Source: Halobacillus mangrovi
GTDB lineage: Bacteria > Bacillota > Bacilli > Bacillales > Halobacillaceae
Assembly: GCF_002097535.1 (NCBI RefSeq)
Contig: NZ_CP020772.1
Location: 3,929,501-3,993,500, forward strand
DNA length: 64,000 nt
Direction of reading: 5' to 3'
A program made the translations under genes and the position numbers. This document shows positions 9,003 to 15,441 of the stretch, in pieces. The notes under the pieces are model-generated. The model ran no database searches and was not told where the DNA came from. It saw nothing but the letters and a program-made list of their open reading frames with translations. Within the stretch, counting starts at the first letter, position 1. Each line of letters starts with the position of its first letter.

Positions 9003-9449
9003 TTATTCTACTTTCATCAACATATCGACATGAGGAATACCGTCTTCTAAATAAACCTCTGAAACTTCCTTAAACCCAAATGACCCGTAAAATTGACGTA
9101 AATGTTCCTGTCCATGCAGCCAAATATGATCAACCTTCATCTCGTCCCTGAGTATAGCAATTGCTCGATTCACTATTTGCCTAGCGTATCCGTCTCCGCG
9201 TTTTTCTTTTACAACTAAGACTCGTCCGATGGCATAATGTTCTTTTTCTGTTTCAGGAGGCACAATGCGACAATAAGCAACTATTTCATCGTTTTCCTCA
9301 ATCCAAATATGTAAGGAATCTTTATCCCGTCCATCAATTTCAGGGTAAGGGCATTCTTGTTCGACAACAAATATAGAGACTCTTAGCCTTAGTAGGTTAT
9401 AAAGTTCTTCTTTTGACAGTTCATCAAATGTTTTCTGCATCCACTTCAT
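9003..9449 (-). CDS. GNAT acetyltransferase, ElaA family
   Basis: Small N-acetyltransferase of 148 residues with ElaA-like features: the N-terminal LLRLRVSIFVVEQECPYPEIDGRD block and the acetyl-CoA loop region IGRVLVVKEKRGDGYARQIV. The C-terminal QFYGSFGFKEVSEVYLEDGIPH segment is also typical of ElaA. The acceptor is unknown for this family. It stands alone, with no recognisable partner. Confidence 0.85.
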   Translation of the reverse strand: MKWMQKTFDELSKEELYNLLRLRVSIFVVEQECPYPEIDGRDKDSLHIWIEENDEIVAYCRIVPPETEKEHYAIGRVLVVKEKRGDGYARQIVNRAIAILRDEMKVDHIWLHGQEHLRQFYGSFGFKEVSEVYLEDGIPHVDMLMKVE

Positions 9450-9600
9450 TTAAACTTCATCCTTTTGAATAAATTTAATGTTACTATACCTGAATCTACT
9501 TTAAGTGACTAATATTTTATTTCTAAGTTGTGTCGATCACTTTATTCAACATAAAATTTGGCATCGTATCTGAAAAAGTTAGGGATGGCTTGAAAATAAC

Positions 9601-9735
9601 TCGCTTTCCTGCGGGGGAAATTGTAAGAATCCTGTGGAAATGGATGGGCTGGCAATATCCCGCAGGTTGGTAAACCGAGGAAGCTTGCCGTAATCCCCGC
9701 ACATCTTTCCTGGTACTTGGTAACAGAAACAGATG
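9601..9735 (-). repeat. Dispersed GC-rich element, deleted copy A
   Basis: Colinear with the reverse complement of the element at 46237-46606. Shared blocks include GGCTGGCAA, CCCGCAGGTTG, AAACCGAGGAAGCTTGCCGT, ATCCCCGC and TTTCCTGGTACT. About 20 bases between the last two blocks are missing here. It fills much of the 470-bp gap between the ElaA-like gene and the DUF2254 gene; no protein-coding gene is credible there. Confidence 0.75.
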
Positions 9736-9857
9736 CCTCACAAAAACATACAATTACCTTTGGTCCAAGTCTTCTGGAATAGGAGACTTGATAATGGTGT
9801 AAGCTTCGTTAACATTTACTAATCATCTAAATTTACTTTATAGAAATAATATTTATC

Positions 9858-9883
9858 GTTTAAGGGTGATTTTAAGTGGGAAC
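9858..9883 (+). promoter_or_regulatory. Candidate sigma-B promoter for the DUF2254 gene
   Basis: GTTTAA, 14 bases, then GGGAAC: close to the sigma-B consensus GTTTAA / GGGWAW with allowed spacing. It lies about 40 bp before the start codon. Match by eye only. Confidence 0.5.
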
Positions 9884-9920
9884 TAAAACTCTACAATAAA
9901 ATCATTAAGGAGCCTTGAAG

Positions 9921-11297
9921 ATGTTGATCGATCTTTTACCCGTTTCACTAAAAAAATATTTTCAAATGTCTAAACGACAGCGTAAACATGAAGTGCAATC
10001 GGCAATATGGTACATGCCTCTCTTTTATATCTCGATGTCGATTGTCTTCGTCGCCGCTACTCTAACTCTTGACTTAATTGTGGAGTTGGATCAGCAAACA
10101 TATGAGTTTTTCCGAATCAGTGGGGATATTACCCGTATGCTCGTCAGTACTCTCATTGGTGGCATTCTTACACTGAGTGCATTCACACTCAACTCCCTTC
10201 TTGTTGTTCTTACAACGTTCAGTGGGCAATTCTCTCCAAGGATGCTGTTAAACTTTATCTCTGATCGAAGAACCCAGCATGCGCTCGGCATATTTAACGG
10301 AAGCTTTGTTTATGTCCTGCTCGTATTTCTTTTTATTGGCAACAAAACTAAAGAAGCGTATGTAGCCGTCCCTATTATTACAGTAGCCCTTGCCTTTATC
10401 GCGGCTGTAACGTTCATTTATTTCATAAATCACGCTACAACCTGGATGCAGGTTCATAACATTACAGAAACCATGAAACAATCTTCAGAATCCATCATAA
10501 ATAAGACGCTGAGTGAAGAACTGGAAGCGTACCGTACCGAAGAACCTGGAGACTTGATGGAAGATGAACGCGACAGAGAAAAAGGACTGGACTCAGTAAA
10601 ATCAGGCTACTTACAAATTGTCAATTATAAAAGCATGATTGAAGAAGCACGTAAGGATAATATTATTATAAAATTCCATTCCCAGGTTGGGGATTATATA
10701 TTAGAAGGAAATCAAATGCTCAGTTACTGGGGACCTGGAGCTAATCAAGTTGATGAAACAAAATACTGCCGAATGGTTGAGATCGGTCATAAAGAAACTG
10801 AGCTTCAAGATATCCAAATGGGAATGCATAAGTTAGCGGAAATTGCGATTAAGTCCTTAGGAAATGATGACCCAAAAACTGCTTCTGATACGATTTTTCG
10901 AATGGCTGAACTTATGCTTACCGTTGAGGATTATATTACCTTTACCCCTTATCTTAAAGATAATGAGGGACAAGTAAGAGTTATTTTATTATCCGAGTCC
11001 TTTGAATATTATATCTATCGAGGCTTCGGTTACATTCGTCACTACGCACGGGATAATCATTTGATCATTACAGAACTGATCTCCGCCCTAGCTATGGTAG
11101 CCGAATCTATCGATACGTCCAAGCATGACCGGATATGGGAGTTTGCCTGCAATACCTTAGACCATATCGAGCAAGAAATCATCTATAATTTAGATAAAGT
11201 CTTTTTACTGAATGCAGTTAAAAAGCTAGCAGATTTAACGAACCATCAGTTTGACTATAACGCGATTGAGCGTCGTTTCTATCCTGAAAAAATTTGA
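9921..11297 (+). CDS. DUF2254 membrane protein
   Basis: Predicted membrane protein of 458 residues matching the DUF2254 pattern. It has four hydrophobic segments in the first about 180 residues, including the family-typical stretch DITRMLVSTLIGGILTLSAF followed by SLLVVLTTFSGQFSPRML, and then a long soluble C-terminal part rich in charged helices. No function is established for the family. The start is the ATG at 9921, eight bases after AAGGAG; the TTG at 9915 is too close to that site. A sigma-B-like promoter precedes it, hinting at a general-stress role. Confidence 0.85.
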   Translation: MLIDLLPVSLKKYFQMSKRQRKHEVQSAIWYMPLFYISMSIVFVAATLTLDLIVELDQQTYEFFRISGDITRMLVSTLIGGILTLSAFTLNSLLVVLTTFSGQFSPRMLLNFISDRRTQHALGIFNGSFVYVLLVFLFIGNKTKEAYVAVPIITVALAFIAAVTFIYFINHATTWMQVHNITETMKQSSESIINKTLSEELEAYRTEEPGDLMEDERDREKGLDSVKSGYLQIVNYKSMIEEARKDNIIIKFHSQVGDYILEGNQMLSYWGPGANQVDETKYCRMVEIGHKETELQDIQMGMHKLAEIAIKSLGNDDPKTASDTIFRMAELMLTVEDYITFTPYLKDNEGQVRVILLSESFEYYIYRGFGYIRHYARDNHLIITELISALAMVAESIDTSKHDRIWEFACNTLDHIEQEIIYNLDKVFLLNAVKKLADLTNHQFDYNAIERRFYPEKI

Positions 11298-11325
11298 GCT
11301 CCAGGCTAAGCCTGGAGCTTTACTT
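11297..11325 (+). terminator. Intrinsic terminator after the DUF2254 gene
   Basis: AGCTCCAGGCT and AGCCTGGAGCT form an 11-bp palindrome starting at the stop codon, followed by a weak T-rich tract. Confidence 0.65.
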
Positions 11326-11450
11326 ATTCCACATTCTAATATTTTTCTCTCCATTGTGTTAGACATGGAGCTTTAAATAATAGCTGTCGAGCTTTATGTC
11401 AATGATAATGATGGTACTGATTTGCTTTATCTCTAAAAGGGTAAAGATTA

Positions 11451-11480
11451 TTGACAAAGCCTACTTAGCTTCAATAAAAT
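11451..11480 (+). promoter_or_regulatory. Sigma-A promoter of the CDF exporter gene
   Basis: TTGACA at 11451-11456, an 18-base spacer, and TAAAAT at 11475-11480. The expected start point falls inside the palindromic operator just downstream. Confidence 0.75.
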
Positions 11481-11482
11481 TG

Positions 11483-11504
11483 TATATGAGCATATGTTCA
11501 TATA
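11483..11504. promoter_or_regulatory. CzrA/ArsR-family type operator
   Basis: A 22-bp inverted repeat, TATATGA-GCATATG-TTCATATA, broken at only one symmetric pair of positions. It sits over the predicted transcription start of the metal exporter. Such AT-rich TGAnC...GTTCA palindromes are bound by zinc- or cadmium-responsive SmtB/ArsR repressors such as CzrA, which let go when metal binds. Confidence 0.65.
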
Positions 11505-11525
11505 TCAGATAAGGAGGTTAGACAC

Positions 11526-12434
11526 ATGGGTCATCACCACCATCATCATGCAGACTCTTCAACAGGCAAGATCAAAACCGCCTTCTTTTTAAATTTCTGC
11601 TTTACGATTATCGAAATCATAGGCGGACTATTAACCAACAGTATGGCCATTCTGTCTGATGCTTTGCACGACTTGGGAGATTCGCTTTCCTTAGGACTTG
11701 CCTGGTTTTTGCAAAAGTTCTCAAACAAGGATCACTCCAGTGACTTTTCATTTGGATATAAAAGATTCTCCTTGTTGGCCGCCTTAATTAACAGCGTTGT
11801 GCTCATTGTCGGATCTACATTTATTTTGTTTGAAGCTGTCCCACGTCTGCTTAATCCTGTTACCCCGAATACGACAGGGATGATGCTGCTTGCAATCCTA
11901 GGAATATTCGTCAACGGAGCTGCCGTCATTAAACTCCAGGGCGGGGATTCAATGAACCAAAAAGTGATGACATGGCACCTGCTTGAAGATGTTCTTGGCT
12001 GGGTAGCTGTTCTCATTGTTAGTATTATCATGACATTTGTGGATGTTCCGATCCTCGATCCATTAGCGTCTATAGGAATAACCCTATACATCTTATACAA
12101 TGTAGTTCTTAACTTTATCCAGACGATGAGACTGTTCTTAGAAGGCGTTCCAAAAAATATCAACTTAGAAGACATTATTCATAAAATGAATGCCATTGAC
12201 AGTGTTGTTTCCACTCACCATACGCACTTATGGTCGATGGACGGGGAAAACCACGCCTTTTCTACCCATGTTGTCGTTCCTGCAGATGCAGATAAAGAAG
12301 AAGTATGCCGTGTGAAAGATCAAATTAAAGAAATCATTCATTCTATACACTTGGAGCATGTGACCATTGAAATTGAATATGAAGATGAACCCTGTTCCAT
12401 TTCAAACCTTCACCTTTATGAAAAAAGTGACTAG
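11526..12434 (+). CDS. czcD: Cation diffusion facilitator (Zn/Cd/Co exporter)
   Basis: CDF-family metal/proton antiporter of 302 residues. The N terminus carries six consecutive histidines after MG, a cytosolic metal-binding tail. Six membrane segments follow, with the family metal-site motifs SDALHDLGDS in TM2 and HLLEDVLGW in TM5. The C-terminal cytosolic domain has further histidines (STHHTHLW, IHLEHVTIEIE). AGGAGG precedes the ATG. The metal-responsive operator upstream supports a zinc or cadmium efflux role as for B. subtilis CzcD; exact metal range is inferred. Confidence 0.92.
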   Translation: MGHHHHHHADSSTGKIKTAFFLNFCFTIIEIIGGLLTNSMAILSDALHDLGDSLSLGLAWFLQKFSNKDHSSDFSFGYKRFSLLAALINSVVLIVGSTFILFEAVPRLLNPVTPNTTGMMLLAILGIFVNGAAVIKLQGGDSMNQKVMTWHLLEDVLGWVAVLIVSIIMTFVDVPILDPLASIGITLYILYNVVLNFIQTMRLFLEGVPKNINLEDIIHKMNAIDSVVSTHHTHLWSMDGENHAFSTHVVVPADADKEEVCRVKDQIKEIIHSIHLEHVTIEIEYEDEPCSISNLHLYEKSD

Positions 12435-12454
12435 CTATAGAGCTAGTCACTTTT
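12423..12454. terminator. Bidirectional intrinsic terminator
   Basis: AAAAGTGACTAGCT pairs with AGCTAGTCACTTTT around ATAG. The czcD stop codon lies in the left arm; the hairpin also ends the convergent YdaG-like gene. Confidence 0.9.
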
Positions 12455-12455
12455 C

Positions 12456-12881
12456 TTATAGTTCTAATGTTTCCGGAGTATCCGCATCCGCGTTCATTAA
12501 ACGGATCGATTCAGGATAAATTTCAAGGACGATATATTCCGGATCACCTTTCCCTGAAAACCAGCGCTCCATTTGTTCCGTCCAGAGCCAGTCTTTAATC
12601 TTCTGATCATCACGGATCTTGGCCTGTCCTTCGACTTCGAGGTAGCTGTCTCCATATCCTTCCCCTTCATATCCGATCAGAATATGAACGTGAGGATTTT
12701 CATCAATTTCTTCAGCTTTATGCGTTTCTTTATTTGTAGGGGTGTAGAATGTAAACTCATCGTCGTTACTGAAAGTCATATAACGCGTATGTGGTTTGTT
12801 TCCTTTTACCGTAGCCAACGTTCCAACTTTATGTTGATCCATGATATGATAGATCTTTTTTCTTAGTTCTTCTTGATTCAT
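12456..12881 (-). CDS. Pyridoxamine 5'-phosphate oxidase-fold stress protein, YdaG-like
   Basis: Split-barrel flavin-binding-fold protein of 141 residues, similar to B. subtilis general stress protein YdaG. Features: KVGTLATVKGNKPHTRYM at the N-terminal strand pair and EGYGDSYLEVEGQAKI in the middle. True pyridoxamine phosphate oxidase activity is not expected for this short subfamily. The ATG at 12881 follows AAAGGGG; a TTG at 12887 is too near it. A strong sigma-B-like promoter lies upstream, in line with sigma-B control of ydaG in B. subtilis. Confidence 0.85.
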   Translation of the reverse strand: MNQEELRKKIYHIMDQHKVGTLATVKGNKPHTRYMTFSNDDEFTFYTPTNKETHKAEEIDENPHVHILIGYEGEGYGDSYLEVEGQAKIRDDQKIKDWLWTEQMERWFSGKGDPEYIVLEIYPESIRLMNADADTPETLEL

Positions 12882-12914
12882 GATCAATCCCCTTTCATTT
12901 AGTGTAATTTCAGT

Positions 12915-12941
12915 TTTCCCTCGTCCTTGTAAAATATAAAC
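12915..12941 (-). promoter_or_regulatory. Candidate sigma-B promoter for the YdaG-like gene
   Basis: On the minus strand: GTTTAT, 15 bases, GGGAAA. This matches GTTTAA / GGGWAW with one mismatch and lies about 35 bp before the start codon. Confidence 0.6.
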
Positions 12942-13122
12942 ATTTTAATGTTTCAATTGGTGCCTCCATCCATCATCCCTTGAATTTCCCATAACAATTA
13001 GGTGTGCCTTGTTTTCCTAGAGGGTATGATAAAAAAGTGGACGCACTTCTAAATAAAGAGCCCTTCAACAACCAGGCTGTTTTGTATTAAAATAAAAATA
13101 GCCAATTTCAGGAGGATCGTTC

Positions 13123-13986
13123 ATGACTTCAAGGTTTTACACAAATAAAAAGAAATTCCTGTCGATAATATTGACATCCATCTTATTAGGATTGACCCTA
13201 TTTTTCATTCAATCGACACCGACCCGATCTGAAAATTCCTCAGATCTTGTTCCCACCATCTTCGTCCATGGCTTTAAAGGCGGTCCAATGAGTTTTGGGA
13301 AAATGATCGATCGGTTCCAAGATTCGAATTGGGGATCTAAACGAATGGTCGTCTATGTACGCGCTAATGGAGAACTGTCAGTAAGAGGCGGGATTCCGCA
13401 TAACATGAATCCTATGATCCAGGTTTTGTTTGAAAATAATCGAGCCAGCCTTCAAAGTCAAACCCTTTGGATGCAGAAGGTCATGTCCACCTTATATGAG
13501 AAGCACGGCATAGAAAAAGCTAACCTCGTCGGCCACTCCATGGGAGGATTGGCATCCGCAAGTTTCTTGATGAATAACCAGCAAGAAGGGTTCCCGGTCA
13601 TACAAAAGCTTGCGGTGATCGCCAGTCCTTTCGAAGGAATCGAGAAACAGGAATACTTCAAGAATAATAATGGCCCTGCCACCGAAGATTTAAGGCCAGG
13701 TTCAGAAGCTTTGAATTACCTGTTTCAACATAAAGAAGACTTTGACCAAAATGTCCAGGTGCTAGCCATTGCTGGAGTGGTTAATCCAAATGATTTAGAA
13801 AAGAATTATTGGGATGGCCTTGTTCATACGTCAAGTGTTCAAAGTTTAAGCAAAATCGTTCCGTTTGGAAGTTATCAAGAGCATTTAGTATATGGAAAAG
13901 CCGCCACCCACTCAGGGCTGCATGAACATCCAGAGGTCGATCACATGCTCGGCGAGTTTCTTTGGAACATTAAAAGTCAGCCATAA
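13123..13986 (+). CDS. Membrane-anchored alpha/beta hydrolase, DUF915
   Basis: Cell-surface alpha/beta hydrolase of 287 residues. An N-terminal hydrophobic helix (about 12-30) acts as a signal or anchor. The fold then shows TIFVHGFKGG (oxyanion region) and the nucleophile elbow GHSMGG with S139; a late histidine (around ATHSGLHEHPEVD) completes the triad. This is the DUF915 / YpjA-like surface hydrolase family, whose substrates are mostly unknown. The ATG follows AGGAGG. It stands alone, closed by a terminator. Confidence 0.85.
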   Translation: MTSRFYTNKKKFLSIILTSILLGLTLFFIQSTPTRSENSSDLVPTIFVHGFKGGPMSFGKMIDRFQDSNWGSKRMVVYVRANGELSVRGGIPHNMNPMIQVLFENNRASLQSQTLWMQKVMSTLYEKHGIEKANLVGHSMGGLASASFLMNNQQEGFPVIQKLAVIASPFEGIEKQEYFKNNNGPATEDLRPGSEALNYLFQHKEDFDQNVQVLAIAGVVNPNDLEKNYWDGLVHTSSVQSLSKIVPFGSYQEHLVYGKAATHSGLHEHPEVDHMLGEFLWNIKSQP

Positions 13987-13998
13987 AATCAAACAAAA

Positions 13999-14030
13999 AA
14001 CCAGGACCCAAAGCAGGTCCTGGTTTATTT
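13999..14030. terminator. Bidirectional intrinsic terminator
   Basis: AACCAGGACC and GGTCCTGGTT around a 7-base loop, with T-rich flanks both ways. It ends the DUF915 gene and the convergent small membrane peptide gene. Confidence 0.85.
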
Positions 14031-14171
14031 TCGCTGGAAAATTTCAAAAAAATCTAAAAATGCTTGAAATATTACTACTGATTGAAACGTAATCAGACTT
14101 AATGCCGTTAATGAAAAGAAACTAATAAAGATAAACCGCATGGAAAAAATCGCATGGACCCAAGCCATCAT
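14025..14171 (-). CDS. Small membrane peptide (48 aa)
   Basis: A 48-codon reading frame, MMAWVHAIFSMRFIF at the start and ending FLDFFEIFQRK. It is almost entirely hydrophobic or aromatic between residues 5 and 40, so one or two membrane helices are expected. A canonical GGAGG lies four bases before the first ATG and a strong terminator follows at once, which makes a real gene likely. I do not recognise the family. Confidence 0.6.
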   Translation of the reverse strand: MMAWVHAIFSMRFIFISFFSLTALSLITFQSVVIFQAFLDFFEIFQRK

Positions 14172-14247
14172 TATCCCTCCTCATTGGTTCACTTTATGAG
14201 TGATTAAAAACAATCATACTCCCTTTTCTCCAAAAGGCAAGAACTTT

Positions 14248-14928
14248 TTATTTTTGAAAGATGAAAACCCACATGAACGTAAGCGCCTGTTTTAAGTCAT
14301 CAGTAAGGTGCATAACGGCCGAGGGTTCTACTCCCCTCTTGTAAACGCCGTGACCATCAAGGATGCGCCAGCCTGTTTCTTCAGCCATTTTTTCAAGCTC
14401 CCATGGCATCATCGTATTGCATACAACCTTCTCTCCATAGACTCTACGGTAGCTATTGAGCCGCGGCATGGCTGTTGGTCCTAAAATGCCGACACAAAGC
14501 TTTCCACCTGGTTTAAGTACGCGTTTCATTTCTTCCAGTCCTTCATAGGGAATCTCTGTCCATTCCAGCGAATTCACAGCCATAAGGCCATCAAAAGATT
14601 CATCTTGAAATGGAAGTTTTGTAAGATCTCCTTGTACAAAGGACAACCTATCCATTTCCAAGCGCTTATTTGCCCTTTCTATCATGTCCTGTGATAAATC
14701 TAGACCTGTAACACGGTAGCCTTCTTTGTACAATTTGTAAGCCCCGTAACCATCCCCACATCCAAGGTCAGCGATATGATTCCCTTTTTCTATATGCTCC
14801 TTGATAAAAGGAATTATTGTCTTTCGGCTTCCTTCCTCCCACATGTCCTTACTCCTGGAATTCCAGAATTCAGCCTTGTCATTCCATACTCTTTCAGCTT
14901 CTACGTGCCAATTAAAATCTTCAGTCAT
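14248..14928 (-). CDS. Class I SAM-dependent methyltransferase
   Basis: Methyltransferase of 226 residues with a Rossmann-type SAM fold. Motif I is IADLGCGDGYGAYKL (about 53-67); the acidic residue after strand 2 is in VTGLDLSQDM; the post-motif segment is LSFVQGDLTKLPFQDESFDG, and VLKPGGKL marks strand 5. It belongs to the UbiE/type 11 methyltransferase group. The substrate is not predictable, and the gene stands alone. Confidence 0.85.
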   Translation of the reverse strand: MTEDFNWHVEAERVWNDKAEFWNSRSKDMWEEGSRKTIIPFIKEHIEKGNHIADLGCGDGYGAYKLYKEGYRVTGLDLSQDMIERANKRLEMDRLSFVQGDLTKLPFQDESFDGLMAVNSLEWTEIPYEGLEEMKRVLKPGGKLCVGILGPTAMPRLNSYRRVYGEKVVCNTMMPWELEKMAEETGWRILDGHGVYKRGVEPSAVMHLTDDLKQALTFMWVFIFQK

Positions 14929-15053
14929 TCTTCTCCCCCTCAGTCATCAGCTAGCTACTTCAATTATAATGAAAACCATAGGAAATAAAAAATTTTCTGT
15001 CCTTTAAAAGGCGTGACTCAAGGATTCCGAAACCTATATGCGAATCTTTAGGA

Positions 15054-15082
15054 TTGCATCTTTTATCCATCTTCGATATGAT
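15054..15082 (+). promoter_or_regulatory. Promoter of the riboswitch-nrdAB leader
   Basis: TTGCAT, 17 bases, TATGAT. A start near 15089 gives a leader of about 350 nt carrying the cobalamin riboswitch. Confidence 0.55.
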
Positions 15083-15130
15083 AATAACACAATATAAGCT
15101 AATTTAATTTTATTATAACACTATATATAG

Positions 15131-15300
15131 TATCCGCGAACAGAAGATGCCAATAGGCTTAATAGGGAATCCGGTGTGAAGCCGGAGCTGCCCCCGCAAC
15201 TGTAAGCACTCGCGAAATGGATAATCCACTGTACCACATGTACGGGAAGGACCAGAGTAGAATCGGGTGCGAGCCAGGAGACCTGTCTTCGTTTGCAGAA
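15131..15300 (+). promoter_or_regulatory. Cobalamin (B12) riboswitch aptamer
   Basis: The conserved blocks are all present in order: AATAGGGAA (15161-15169), GGTGTGAA with flanking CCGG pairing, CTGCCCCCGCAACTGTAAG ending at 15206, and the B12 box GCCAGGAGACCTG at 15273-15285. The closing P1 helix is visible between 15136-15147 and 15286-15296 (GCGAA...GAAGA with TCTTCGTTTGC). It precedes class I ribonucleotide reductase, so B12 is expected to switch off the B12-independent enzyme. Confidence 0.95.
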
Positions 15301-15319
15301 GTTTCAACTTCTTCGGGGA

Positions 15320-15411
15320 TTGAGAAGATGAAACGATGGAATGAAGATCAGGTTTGGGAACCTACTCTTATTTCATGGTTTCATCCGCTCAATTGTTGAG
15401 CGGATTTTTTT
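15320..15411 (+). terminator. Riboswitch expression platform: terminator and antiterminator
   Basis: Terminator: ATCCGCTCAA (15383-15392), TTG, TTGAGCGGAT (15396-15405), then a run of T. Competing antiterminator: 15320-15341 can pair with 15371-15392, including TTGAG with CTCAA and GATGAAAC with GTTTCATC, which takes up the whole left arm of the terminator. The two folds exclude each other, as expected for transcriptional attenuation. Confidence 0.88.
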
Positions 15412-15441
15412 ATATTCTGGAATAAAATAAGGAGTGAAATC

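Noticed and set aside
9523..9753. 76-codon minus-strand frame
   Set aside because: Lies wholly in the dispersed element copy A, has no ribosome binding site and no protein-like pattern.
11380..11430. Fur-like box (AATGATAATGATGG) before czcD
   Set aside because: Only one half matches the 19-bp Fur consensus and it is upstream of the promoter of a metal exporter; not convincing.
11483..11504. LexA reading of the czcD palindrome (GAGC ATAT GTTC)
   Set aside because: The left half is GAGC, not GAAC, and the long AT-rich symmetry fits ArsR/CzrA operators better.
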